64,000 nt of DNA, from assembly GCA_039177505.1 (NCBI GenBank), contig JBCDFR010000019.1, forward strand, positions 5,760 through 69,759. The letters are read 5' to 3'. Both the position numbers and the translations under genes were made by a program. How positions within the stretch are numbered: the stretch's first letter is position 1; each line of letters begins with the position of its first letter. The notes beneath the pieces are model-generated. The model was not told the origin of the DNA. It ran no database searches and worked only from the letters and a program-made list of their open reading frames with translations. Shown here one piece after another: positions 50,423 to 59,610 of the stretch. The stretch is from JABSQH01 sp039177505. GTDB lineage: Bacteria; Actinomycetota; Acidimicrobiia; Acidimicrobiales; Ilumatobacteraceae.

Positions 50423-52621
50423 ATGGCGACGCTCGCCCCGCCCGACGGTCAGCCGGTCGCGCCCGGCCTCGATACCGGGATCAGTCGCGTCCCGTATCTC
50501 CCCGGTCTCGACGGGATGCGCGCCCTCGCCGTGGTGGCGGTCATGGTGTACCACGCCAACACGGCGTGGTTGCCCGGGGGCTTTCTCGGCGTCGAGATGT
50601 TCTTCGTCATCTCGGGGTACCTGATCACGCTGCTGCTCGTCGCGGAGTGCGAACGTACGTCCCGGATCTCGTTGCGCGACTTCTGGGTCCGACGGGCCCG
50701 CCGACTGCTCCCCGCGGTCACCACGATGATGGCTCTCGTCGTCGTGTGGACCGCGGCGTTCGAACGCGCTGCTCTCGGTCAGCTGCGCGGCGATGTCTTC
50801 GCCGGCACGTTCTACGTGTCGAACTGGTACCAGATCTGGACCGGGCTCGGGTACACCGCGTCCGGCGATTTCGCGCCGCTCCGACATCTGTGGAGTCTGG
50901 CCGTCGAAGAGCAGTTCTACCTGGTGTGGCCGTTGGTCATGGCGCTGCTGCTGGCGCGATCGGGAACGCGTCGGGTCGCCGGAGTGGCTCGCTGGCTGTT
51001 CCTCGCTGCGGTAGCGGTGACCGTGGTCGTGGCCTTGCTGTACTACGGCGGGCCGATCAGCGACCCGGACATCACGCCGGATGCCTATTGGTGGATCGGC
51101 GATCGCCCGATCTCGAAGATCGACACGCTGTATCTGTCGACCGTCACCCGTGCGGGCGGATTGTTGCTCGGCGCGGCATTCGCCCTGGTGTGGCGGCCGT
51201 ACGCGGTTGCTCGTGGCCCGCTCCGTACCAAAGGGCGATGGTTCGATGCGATGGCGTTGGTCGGCATGACGGTCTTCGCCTGGATGTGTTGGAACGTGTA
51301 CCTGGCGTCACCGGCTGGCGCCGACTCGTTGTTGTTCCAGGGCGGATTCTTCGTGTGCGGCATTGCCTCATTGATGGTGATCGCCGGCGTGACACATCGA
51401 GGCGGAATCACCGATCGTGTTCTTGGCAACTCGGTCATGAGGTGGGTCGGCACCCGTTCGTACGGGTTGTACCTCTATCACTGGCCGATCTATCAGATCA
51501 TTCGTGGGGTTGCCGGTCGTCCGCTCACGCTGCGCGAATTCGTGATGGCGATGACGATTACGGTCGCACTCACCGAGTTGTCGTTCCGGCTGATCGAACG
51601 ACCCGTCCGTCGCCGGACCTTCATCGCCGATACTCGTCGGACCATCAAGCGGCTGTCACCCGGTGTCCGCACGACGCTCATCAGCGTGTCGATCATCGCC
51701 TTCGCGGTGCTGCTGTTCGCCATTGCTTCGCTCGTTGCTGCCCCGGTGAAGCAGAACGCCATCGCTGCCGAGTTCGAGGAAAACGAGGACTTCGTGATCG
51801 ACTTCGGCGGCCCCGACGCTGGCGCGTCGCCGGATCCTGGGGCCGATGAGTTGCCCGTTTCCACGACACCGGTAGCGACCGTGCCCGGCACAACGGCTCC
51901 GTCGACAACTGCCGTTCCGGCCACGACGGTGACCCCAGCGACAACGCAGCCTCCAGATGCGAGAGCGGGAGCGCCGCCTGTCTCCGCCGACGTGCCGACC
52001 GACACCTCGAACGCAACGCCCACGACCGTGCCACCAACGACGACGCCGTCGACGACCGTGCCACCAACGACGGTGCCGGCTGCCCCGGTGCGTCAGTTGG
52101 GTGTCGTCGGCAGCATCGACGCGTTGCAGCAACTCGAGATCCAGCCCAACACGGGAGGGTTTCCACTGATCGCATTGGGCGACTCGGTGATGCTCGGCGC
52201 GGCCGAGGAACTCGACGCCCTCGGCTTCCGGGTCGACGCGGCCGTCAGCCGGCAGATGAAGGCCTTCTTGCCGACGATGTCGTTGATGCGTGACAACGCC
52301 ACCTACGGTTCGGTCGTTGTTGTCCATCTCGGGACCAACGGCGGGTTCAGCCAAGCCACACTCGATGAGATGCTCGGCTACATGGCCGACGTGCCGACCG
52401 TGATCTTGCTGACCGGCCGTGCGCCGCGCGGCTGGATCGCTGGGAACAACGAGATGATTCGATCGGTTCCGTTCCGCTTCCCGAACGTAAGTGTCATCGA
52501 CTGGGAGGCGATTTCGGGGGAGTGCCCCGGCAACTGCTTCTACGACGATGACATCCATCTGCGCCCCGACGGTCAGAACTTCTACGCGTCGATCCTTGGG
52601 CGTGTGCTCGGCCTCGGCTGA
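50423..52621 (+). CDS. OafA-type acyltransferase with C-terminal SGNH domain, paralogue 2
   Basis: A 732-residue protein with the same architecture as its upstream neighbour: YLPGLDGMRALAVVAVMVYH, FFVISGYLITLLLV, RHLWSLAVEEQFYLVWP and a C-terminal SGNH domain (GDSVMLGAAEEL, HLGTNGG, DDIHLRPDG). The linker differs: here it is Thr/Pro-rich (TTPSTTVPPTT) and longer. The pair clearly arose by tandem duplication, and the different linkers suggest diverging envelope positions or acceptors. The ATG at 50423 begins 68 bases after paralogue 1; a short inverted repeat lies in that gap. Confidence 0.9.
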   Translation: MATLAPPDGQPVAPGLDTGISRVPYLPGLDGMRALAVVAVMVYHANTAWLPGGFLGVEMFFVISGYLITLLLVAECERTSRISLRDFWVRRARRLLPAVTTMMALVVVWTAAFERAALGQLRGDVFAGTFYVSNWYQIWTGLGYTASGDFAPLRHLWSLAVEEQFYLVWPLVMALLLARSGTRRVAGVARWLFLAAVAVTVVVALLYYGGPISDPDITPDAYWWIGDRPISKIDTLYLSTVTRAGGLLLGAAFALVWRPYAVARGPLRTKGRWFDAMALVGMTVFAWMCWNVYLASPAGADSLLFQGGFFVCGIASLMVIAGVTHRGGITDRVLGNSVMRWVGTRSYGLYLYHWPIYQIIRGVAGRPLTLREFVMAMTITVALTELSFRLIERPVRRRTFIADTRRTIKRLSPGVRTTLISVSIIAFAVLLFAIASLVAAPVKQNAIAAEFEENEDFVIDFGGPDAGASPDPGADELPVSTTPVATVPGTTAPSTTAVPATTVTPATTQPPDARAGAPPVSADVPTDTSNATPTTVPPTTTPSTTVPPTTVPAAPVRQLGVVGSIDALQQLEIQPNTGGFPLIALGDSVMLGAAEELDALGFRVDAAVSRQMKAFLPTMSLMRDNATYGSVVVVHLGTNGGFSQATLDEMLGYMADVPTVILLTGRAPRGWIAGNNEMIRSVPFRFPNVSVIDWEAISGECPGNCFYDDDIHLRPDGQNFYASILGRVLGLG

Positions 52622-52676
52622 GTGAGCTGCGCCGACCGGCTTGGCCGCTCGGCGGTGTCGGCCTACGCTCGCCGCC

Positions 52677-53663
<987 letters not shown>

Positions 53664-53679
53664 CCGCCATCCCAACCGA

Positions 53680-53730
53680 CCGGTGAGCGAGGTGGCCCTC
53701 TGTGGGCCGTTTTCCTCACCGCAGCGGGTG
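53680..53730 (+). terminator. rho-independent terminator after mdh, copy 1
   Basis: A 51-base element in which GGCCC-TCTGT-GGGCC forms a strong GC stem followed by GTTTTCC. An outer CGGTGAG/CTCACCG pair can enclose it. It lies 16 bases after the mdh stop. On the minus strand the stem is followed downstream by CACC rather than a T-run, so it chiefly serves the plus strand. Confidence 0.75.
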
Positions 53731-53740
53731 GTTCCCGTCA

Positions 53741-53791
53741 CCGGTGAGCGAGGTGGCCCTCTGTGGGCCGTTTTCCTCACCGCAGCGGGTG
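53741..53791 (+). terminator. rho-independent terminator after mdh, exact duplicate
   Basis: An exact second copy of the 51-base element, 61 bases downstream, separated by a 10-base spacer. It ends 2 bases before the stop of the convergent META-domain gene. The identity of both copies indicates a recent tandem duplication or active homogenisation. Confidence 0.75.
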
Positions 53792-53793
53792 CG

Positions 53794-54240
53794 TCAGCCG
53801 GTCTCCGCGGTCATCGTGACGACGGTGCCGTCGAGCCCTTCGATCGTCAGGGTGGGCCCCACGAGGGTCATGCCCGGGCCGGTCGACAGCAGATCGACCA
53901 GCCACTGGTCCTGATCCATGAGCGCCTGGTCGCAGGCCATCGTGGTCATCGCGAAGGGTCCTCCGGCGAACTCGCCGCCGTCGAGCGTGTAGCCGCCGGC
54001 GAGGGTGTTGCAGCCCGCATTGGCGCTCAGTTGATCGCCGTCGAACGACATCGTGAGCTCACTTCCCTCGACCAGTGAGTACCCGCTGATCTCGGTTGCG
54101 GTGAAGGTTTGTCCCGAGAGGTCTTGGACCGTCGCCGGAGTGTCGGCCGGCGGCAGCGTCGAATCGGCGTCGGAGTCGTCGCCGCACGCCGCGAGCACGA
54201 ATGCACCCGCCGCGAGCAGTGCCAGTGTGCGTCGCGTCAT
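53794..54240 (-). CDS. META-domain lipoprotein
   Basis: A 148-residue exported lipoprotein. The lipobox LAAC gives Cys19 after TRRTLALLAAGAFVLA. The mature part is a META (HslJ-like) domain: SGQTFTATEISGYSL, MSFDGDQLSANAGCNTLAGGY and MTTMACDQALM, ending in ITIEG-type strands (LTIEGLDGTVVTM). The GCN and two conserved cysteines are typical. HslJ-like proteins are linked to envelope stress and antibiotic tolerance. The ATG at 54240 is favoured over the one 42 bases upstream because the signal peptide begins there. Last gene of a minus-strand run with deoD. Confidence 0.9.
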   Translation of the reverse strand: MTRRTLALLAAGAFVLAACGDDSDADSTLPPADTPATVQDLSGQTFTATEISGYSLVEGSELTMSFDGDQLSANAGCNTLAGGYTLDGGEFAGGPFAMTTMACDQALMDQDQWLVDLLSTGPGMTLVGPTLTIEGLDGTVVTMTAETG

Positions 54241-54295
54241 GGTGATTGGACGTCGCGGGCCGTGCTGCGGTTCCATCGGCACAGCGAGTGGTGGG

Positions 54296-55006
54296 TCATG
54301 ACACCGCCACCTCGCAGGCGATCTCGATCATTCGGTCGACGCCGGACTTCAGCTCGGCGTCGCTGATTCGCTGCGTCGAACCGTCGTCGGCGAGGAGGTC
54401 GCTGACCGTCATCATCGCCAGCGACTGCATGCCCTTCACGTTGGCGATCGTGTACATCATCGCGGCTTCCATCTCGACGCCGAGATGTCCGAGCCGTTTC
54501 CAGCGGGCGAAGGTATTCGGGTCGGGGTCGTAGAACAGACCTGACGTGACGATCGGCCCTACGTGAACGTTCGTCCCCGACGCTGCGCTGCGTGCGGCGG
54601 CGGTGGCGGCCAGCTCGAACGATGCGGTCGGGGCGTAGCCCGCCATGTCGGCATAACGCAGCGGCGTTGTGTCGTCGGCAGAGGCCGAGACACCGATGAC
54701 CGTGTCGCCCATCGCCATGCGGTCTTGCAATCCGCCACAGGTACCCACACGGATCAACCGTTGCGCACCCAACATCGCCAGTTCCTCGAACACGATGCCC
54801 GAACTGGGGCAGCCCATTCCGGTGGCCTGGACGCTGATCGGCTCGCCATTGAACGTGCCCGTGTAGCCATGCATTCCGCGCTCGGCGTTGACCTGCGCCA
54901 CGTCGTCGAAGAACGTCTCGGCGATGTAGGTGGCGCGGACCGGGTCGCCCGGACACAACAGGTTGGCGGCATAGTCGCCGGGCTCGGCTCGGAGGTGGAC
55001 GGGCAT
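54296..55006 (-). CDS. deoD: purine-nucleoside phosphorylase, DeoD type
   Basis: A 236-residue hexameric purine-nucleoside phosphorylase for nucleoside salvage. MPVHLRAEPGDYA with CPGDPVRA (phosphate site), GTCGGLQD, and GVEMEAAMMYTIA (ribose-binding Glu) are all present; the late Asp that protonates the base is in TVSDLL. The length matches E. coli DeoD. The ATG at 55006 lies 22 bases after the Fpg/Nei stop, so salvage and DNA-repair genes share an operon here. Confidence 0.95.
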   Translation of the reverse strand: MPVHLRAEPGDYAANLLCPGDPVRATYIAETFFDDVAQVNAERGMHGYTGTFNGEPISVQATGMGCPSSGIVFEELAMLGAQRLIRVGTCGGLQDRMAMGDTVIGVSASADDTTPLRYADMAGYAPTASFELAATAAARSAASGTNVHVGPIVTSGLFYDPDPNTFARWKRLGHLGVEMEAAMMYTIANVKGMQSLAMMTVSDLLADDGSTQRISDAELKSGVDRMIEIACEVAVS

Positions 55007-55028
55007 GGCGCGAGCGTATCGCTCGGTA

Positions 55029-55886
55029 CTACTTGAGGAACTTGCTCGTCGTGTTGTCGGCGAGCACCTTGCCACCCGTCTGGCAGGTCGGGCAGTAGTT
55101 CACCGTGTACCCCGAGTACTCGACTGCTCGCACAGTGTCGCCGCACACCGGGCAGGCCTCGCCGGCGCGGCCGTGGACTCCTCCCGGTCGATCCTTCGAC
55201 GAGCTCATGTCGTCTCGCGTGCGCTCGTAGCTCAAGCCGTCGTCGATTGCACCGTGAATCGCTGCGGCGACCGCCGCGGCCCCGTCGGCACCCAATTTCT
55301 TAGTGTTGGCGAACGGCGACACCTGGGCTCGATGGCACACCTCGTTGGCGAGCCTCCGACCGATGCCGGCGATGTGTTGCTGGTCGCGGAGAAACCCGTG
55401 GACGCGCATCGACGTGGTGGCGAACGCGTCGGCGAGCTGATCGGTGGTGATGTCTGCGGCGTCGGGCCCGAGCCGGTTGAGTGGTGGCGACTCGTCGAGC
55501 GTTGTGCTGTCAACCGCCCACACGCCGGCGCGGCGTTCGCTCCCTTGCTCGGTCAACAGCAGTGCTGGATCGTCGTCGACATCGGGGCGCTCGTCGAACC
55601 AGAAACGCGCTTGGCCTCCACGGGGCTTCTTGGAGTGTTTGGTGTCGACGAGCAGCCGACCGCCCTGCATGAGATGGATCACGAACGTCACCGGCTCGAT
55701 ATCGACCAGGATGTACTTCCCACGCTGGCCTACGTGACGGACCGGCTGACCGTAGGCCTCGTCGGGAGCGGGTCGGGCGGTCTTTAGTGCCGTGAAACGG
55801 ATCGGTTCGAAGCGACGCAGTGAGCGTCCGGCGAACCGTTTGTCGAGCCGCTCGGCGTGGGCCTGCACCTCGGGGAGCTCGGGCAT
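55029..55886 (-). CDS. Fpg/Nei-family DNA glycosylase
   Basis: A 285-residue base-excision repair enzyme. The start PELPEVQAHAERL supplies the Pro/Glu catalytic N-terminus after Met removal; GQRGKYIL carries the conserved Lys. The helix-two-turn-helix reads HIAGIGRRLANEVCHRAQVSP, and the C-terminal zinc finger has CPVC and CPTC pairs 16 residues apart. The finger ends in TGGK rather than the QR of classical MutM, so an actinobacterial Nei-like specificity is possible. It overlaps nothing but lies 5 bases after the SCP2 gene. Confidence 0.93.
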   Translation of the reverse strand: MPELPEVQAHAERLDKRFAGRSLRRFEPIRFTALKTARPAPDEAYGQPVRHVGQRGKYILVDIEPVTFVIHLMQGGRLLVDTKHSKKPRGGQARFWFDERPDVDDDPALLLTEQGSERRAGVWAVDSTTLDESPPLNRLGPDAADITTDQLADAFATTSMRVHGFLRDQQHIAGIGRRLANEVCHRAQVSPFANTKKLGADGAAAVAAAIHGAIDDGLSYERTRDDMSSSKDRPGGVHGRAGEACPVCGDTVRAVEYSGYTVNYCPTCQTGGKVLADNTTSKFLK

Positions 55887-55891
55887 GTCAC

Positions 55892-56281
55892 CTACTCGTA
55901 GCGCGTCCGCTTCCGGACCGACTCGAACACTGCGGCCAACGCGCCGAATACCGGTGTGGCATCCATCAACATCTGCTGATCGCCGTACAGCCGAATGTGG
56001 CCGTTGATGAACGCATCCTGTGCGTTGAGCTCGCCGTTGGCGACAGCGACAGCGGTGTCCCAGCTCTGCTCCATCTTGACGTCCTCCGGGTCGGCCGGGC
56101 CGGCGCCGAATGTCGCCGCTCCGTCGCCGACGCTGAGGTGGTAGGTGACATCGCCCTCGGGCCCGTCACTGACCACCTGAGTGATCCCGACGCGATGGCG
56201 CTCGGCGAGCTCGCGTAGCGGCACGTTGGCGCCAACCTCTTCGGTCAGCGCGGCGATCCACTCGAGGCTGAGATAGCGCAT
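55892..56281 (-). CDS. SCP2 sterol-binding-domain protein
   Basis: A 129-residue single-domain protein. TYHLSVGDGAATFGAGPADPEDV is replaced here by key parts: VTYHLSVGDG, DVKMEQSWDTAVAV and NAQDAFINGHIRLYGD match the SCP2/alkyl-sulfatase C-terminal-like fold that binds sterols or acyl lipids. The ATG at 56281 is chosen because the long frame above it shadows the divergent gene. It opens the Fpg-deoD-META operon; whether function is shared is unclear. Confidence 0.85.
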   Translation of the reverse strand: MRYLSLEWIAALTEEVGANVPLRELAERHRVGITQVVSDGPEGDVTYHLSVGDGAATFGAGPADPEDVKMEQSWDTAVAVANGELNAQDAFINGHIRLYGDQQMLMDATPVFGALAAVFESVRKRTRYE

Positions 56282-56300
56282 CACCGTCGTAGTCTGCCCG

Positions 56301-56966
56301 ATGATGCCCGCTCTCAGCGACGAGCGCGCCCATCCCGGGGCCGCGACAGAGGAATGGGCGTTCGCGGCGTGGGATGCAGGGGGAGATCTCGGGCTGTGGT
56401 CGGTGCATCGGTTGTGTGGTCCGACCGTGTGGTACTGGTCGGCGCTGGCGCGGCCGGGCCGGCCGTTGCTCCACGTGGCCGATTTCGAGGTGCCAGCGCG
56501 CCGCGATCCGTTCATCGTGAAAGGTGAACAGCTGTGGGCCGAGCACCTCTGTGAGTCGCCGATGGAGCAGTGGTCGATCGGCAACGAGACGTATGCGTCG
56601 AGTCTCGACGACGTCGAGGCGGCGCTCGGCGACGCCTACGGTACGCCGACACCGATCGCGTTCGACATCGAGTGGTATGCAACCGCTGCCGCGGTGGAAC
56701 TCGCTGCATCTGGCGACGTCGTCGGATACCGCCAAGAGGGGGTCGTGCACGGCGATCTCGAAGTGCTCGGCGAGCCAACGATCACCGTGACGGAGATCGC
56801 GGCGCGGCGGTGGCACCGATGGGCCCCGCCGGGGAGCGGCCTTGCACCACTGGACCTACCAGCCGCTCGCGCGCACGGTGGTGTGCGTGCGCCGTTCCGG
56901 TTCCCCGGAGGCGACGTGCTCGACTCGGTGCTGACCACCGATGGCTGGGCCCGGCGTCCGCTGTGA
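56301..56966 (+). CDS. conserved hypothetical protein
   Basis: A 221-residue soluble protein I cannot place in a named family. It has an N-terminal aromatic-rich beta sheet (EWAFAAWDAGGDLGLWSVHR; VWYWSALARPG; LLHVADFEVPARR) and a second part with MEQWSIGNETYAS and PIAFDIEWYA. The layout suggests a lipocalin-like or two-lobed beta fold that may bind a small molecule. The ATG at 56301 or 56304 is 19 bases from the divergent SCP2 start, so the two genes share a promoter region and perhaps control. Confidence 0.6.
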   Translation: MMPALSDERAHPGAATEEWAFAAWDAGGDLGLWSVHRLCGPTVWYWSALARPGRPLLHVADFEVPARRDPFIVKGEQLWAEHLCESPMEQWSIGNETYASSLDDVEAALGDAYGTPTPIAFDIEWYATAAAVELAASGDVVGYRQEGVVHGDLEVLGEPTITVTEIAARRWHRWAPPGSGLAPLDLPAARAHGGVRAPFRFPGGDVLDSVLTTDGWARRPL

Positions 56967-56975
56967 TCTGCAGAG

Positions 56976-57992
56976 TCAGTGTGACGCCACTGGTTCTTCG
57001 TCATCCGCAGTCTGCTGCGGCGACCCCGTACCTCGCCGACGGCGGCCGACATAGATCGCCCATCCGAGCCCTGCGAGCACGAGTGCAACCGCCAAGAATG
57101 GTGCCAGTACTGCGAGCACGAACGCGATGGTGAAGAACGCAACGGCAAACGCGTTCCATCCTGCGGCGAGCGCGTCACCGAGCCCGTCCTCGGGCGCGGG
57201 CTCGGCCACCGCCGTCGCTGCATCGACCGGTTGGTAGCTGATCTCGATGGTCAGCGTCGACTGGGCCACGCGCTCGTCCAGCGCCCGTTCACTGGCGAGC
57301 AACTGTTCGAGCCGTACCGTTCGCTCGTTGATCAGATCCTGAATGCGGACGATGTCGTCGAGATCGGTCGCTGCAGCGAGCAGGCCTTCGAAGCGTTCGA
57401 GCGCGGTCCGTTCGACACCGATCCGCAGTTCGAGATCGACGAGTTGGGCGGTGACGTCTTCAGACGACTGCGTGCGACTGAGTAGCTCGCCGACGTCGGT
57501 ATCCAGCGCAGCGATCAGCGGATCCAGCTGCTCGGGGAGCACCTTGACCACGATCGTCGCGCTCCCCGGAACAGTGATCGTGCCGTCGTCCGCGACCACC
57601 TCGTCGTCGAGGCGGACATCCGCGGAGAAGACGAGCCCGCCGTTGGCGCGCACAGTGGTGAGGGCGTCATCGGTTGCGTCGCGAACGTTCGACGTGGCGA
57701 ATGCGACGCCTGCCTCGACGGCGAGATCGCGGGTACCGAGATCGACACCGAGCGGCGCCGACGGTGCGGATGATCCCGCCGTCGAAGCATCGACGGTAGC
57801 GGAGTCGGTCTCGGGTGGCGCCCCGGCGTCCGCTTGTTCTGTTTCGGCGACTACTGCCGTGTCGGCAGCGATGTCGTCCGAGCCCGAGTCGTCGCTGTCT
57901 TCGCTGCATGCCGCAGCTGCGACGACGGTGATGATGCCGAGCGCGCAGGCTCGCCTGAATCCGGAACGGCCGTTACCGATTGTTCTCCCCAT
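56976..57992 (-). CDS. DUF4349 lipoprotein
   Basis: A 338-residue exported lipoprotein of the DUF4349 family. The signal ACALGIITVVAAAAC gives Cys29. A disordered acidic/Ser-Thr linker (to ~residue 85) leads to LGTRDLAVEAGVAFAT and GSATIVVKVLPEQLDPLIAAL, then a coiled coil (DLELRIGVERTALERFEGLL; INERTVRLEQLLASERAL). A C-terminal transmembrane helix (FAVAFFTIAFVLAVLAPFLA) and a short basic tail end the protein. The family is widespread and uncharacterised; probably envelope-associated. Confidence 0.88.
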   Translation of the reverse strand: MGRTIGNGRSGFRRACALGIITVVAAAACSEDSDDSGSDDIAADTAVVAETEQADAGAPPETDSATVDASTAGSSAPSAPLGVDLGTRDLAVEAGVAFATSNVRDATDDALTTVRANGGLVFSADVRLDDEVVADDGTITVPGSATIVVKVLPEQLDPLIAALDTDVGELLSRTQSSEDVTAQLVDLELRIGVERTALERFEGLLAAATDLDDIVRIQDLINERTVRLEQLLASERALDERVAQSTLTIEISYQPVDAATAVAEPAPEDGLGDALAAGWNAFAVAFFTIAFVLAVLAPFLAVALVLAGLGWAIYVGRRRRGTGSPQQTADDEEPVASH

Positions 57993-58125
57993 GGCGTCTT
58001 CGACGCTCGACCGACGAGACCGGTTCCGTTCGTCACCTGATCGTCATCGACCGCTCAGACGCTCGGTCGTCGCCGCCCGTGCTCGAGGTGTCGACGATCA
58101 AGGTGCGTGCCGCGGCATCTGAGGG

Positions 58126-59052
58126 TCACTTCTCGGTGAGCGGTGCAGTCGAGGCAAGTGCGATGCGCTGTGCTGCCAGCACCTCGCGTGCGGTGTCGAG
58201 GAACAGCTCCGTCGTCGGTGTTGCCGTTGCCGGATGCCACATCATCGAAACTCCGGCCGGCACCGCTGGTTCGAGCGGGCGAGAGGTCAGGCCGTCGAGG
58301 TGCAGTTGTGCGGCGGCGCCCGGTGCAAGCCCGACGCCGGCTCCCGAGCGGGCGAACGCCATCATGGATTCGAGGTGGTCGACTTCGAGGGCGATGTGTC
58401 GTTGGATCTGGTGCTCGTCGCTGAGCCGGCTGACCAGCTGGTGCACGCACGGCTCGCGCTCGCGGCTCATGAGCAACAGCGGCTGGCGAAGCAGCGCTGA
58501 CACGGGCACACGTTCTCGCCCTGCGAAGTCGTGGCCGGTGGGGTGGAACACGCGTAGCTCGTCGGGAGCCACGATCTCTGCGTGCACTGGTTCGGGCCCG
58601 CCGGGCAAGATGCCGAAGCCCACATCGATGATGTGTTGCCGGAGTTGTTCGGCTTGCTCGGCTGTTCCCAGGTGTTCGAGCTCGACATCAACATCCGGGT
58701 ACTGATCTGCGAACGACGCCACTGCCGAGGCGAGGCCGCCCAACGAGCACACCGCGGTGTAGCCCACTCGGACGCGCCCGCGCACTCCGGCGTGCGCATC
58801 GAGCGCTCGTGACGAGGCGCGATCGAGCCGCTGGAGTACATCGTGTGCGTCGGTGAGGTACGACTCGCCCGCCGCGGTCAGCCGAACGCTTCGGCTGGAG
58901 CGATCGAACAGCGTCGCGCCGAGGTCGCGTTCGAGGGCGCGGATCGTCTGGCTCACCGCCGGTTGGGCGACATGGAGCCGCTCCGCAGCCCGGCCGAAAT
59001 GCAACTCGTCGGCGACAACGACGAACGTCTCGAGGTGCCGGAGACTGACCAT
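58126..59052 (-). CDS. LysR-family transcriptional regulator
   Basis: A 308-residue LysR-type regulator. The N-terminal winged helix-turn-helix is clear (HFGRAAERLHVAQPAVSQ; TLFDRSSRSVRLTAAGE), followed by a linker helix and a periplasmic-binding-protein-like effector domain from about residue 90. LysR proteins usually sense a small molecule and control a divergent gene; here the DUF5519 gene starts 71 bases away. A T-N11-A-like dyad at 59054-59072 overlaps the LysR start region and could be its operator. Confidence 0.9.
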   Translation of the reverse strand: MVSLRHLETFVVVADELHFGRAAERLHVAQPAVSQTIRALERDLGATLFDRSSRSVRLTAAGESYLTDAHDVLQRLDRASSRALDAHAGVRGRVRVGYTAVCSLGGLASAVASFADQYPDVDVELEHLGTAEQAEQLRQHIIDVGFGILPGGPEPVHAEIVAPDELRVFHPTGHDFAGRERVPVSALLRQPLLLMSREREPCVHQLVSRLSDEHQIQRHIALEVDHLESMMAFARSGAGVGLAPGAAAQLHLDGLTSRPLEPAVPAGVSMMWHPATATPTTELFLDTAREVLAAQRIALASTAPLTEK

Positions 59053-59053
59053 A

Positions 59054-59072
59054 ACTGTCTGCTTATCAGAGT
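59054..59072 (-). promoter_or_regulatory. candidate LysR operator
   Basis: An imperfect dyad ACTgtCTGcttatCAGAGT lies directly beside the LysR start codon in the 70-base divergent gap. It has the T-N11-A spacing typical of LysR boxes. Position supports autorepression and control of the divergent DUF5519 gene; sequence alone cannot prove binding. Confidence 0.35.
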
Positions 59073-59122
59073 CAGGTCATGCTCGTCTTGTTCCTATCGA
59101 CGATCGGACCCAGGCTGGGATC

Positions 59123-59596
59123 GTGACGACAACACAGGATCTCCCCCGGCGCCGCGGCCCGCGACCGGCAACGACCGCCACAAACCCCCACACACAGCTC
59201 GATCAGACAGCGCCGGTCGACTTGCAGCGGCGCGTTGCCGATCTGATGTTCAGTCTGTCGTGCGTGGTCGAAACGCACTCGCTGATCTCCGTACCTGGCG
59301 CGCGCGCCGCATGGCTCGACGACGGATGTGCGGCGGGGCCTGTCGATGCGTTCATGATCGAGCGCGAGTTCTGCCACCTGCATCCGCCGAGCGACGGCAG
59401 TCTGCACCTCAACTTGCCACTCGAGATCGGGCGTCAGGCCATCGACCGGGGCTGGGCCGAGCCGCATCCACTGGTGGCGCGCGGAATCGTGCCGCCCACC
59501 GTGGTGATGGTCTACGGACCTCGCAATGAAGCAGAGCTGGGCGTCGTCTGTCGTCTCGTCGAGGCGTCACATCGGTTCGCCCACCCCGACGCGTAA
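59123..59596 (+). CDS. DUF5519/luciferase-domain family protein
   Basis: A 157-residue protein with the DUF5519 'luciferase' domain: VDAFMIEREFCHLHPPSDGS, LHLNLPLEIGRQAID, GWAEPHPLVARGI and VMVYGPRNEAEL. Despite the family name, similarity to bacterial luciferase is not proven and the role is unknown. The longer frame from 58853 overlaps lysR antisense, so I start at GTG 59123 where similarity begins. Divergent placement beside lysR makes it the likely target of that regulator. Confidence 0.75.
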   Translation: MTTTQDLPRRRGPRPATTATNPHTQLDQTAPVDLQRRVADLMFSLSCVVETHSLISVPGARAAWLDDGCAAGPVDAFMIEREFCHLHPPSDGSLHLNLPLEIGRQAIDRGWAEPHPLVARGIVPPTVVMVYGPRNEAELGVVCRLVEASHRFAHPDA

Positions 59597-59610
59597 CGCC
59601 GCCGCGGCGC

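Noticed and set aside
53683..54078. Plus-strand ORF across the tandem terminators
   Set aside because: It runs through two terminators and antisense to the META-domain gene and has no family similarity.
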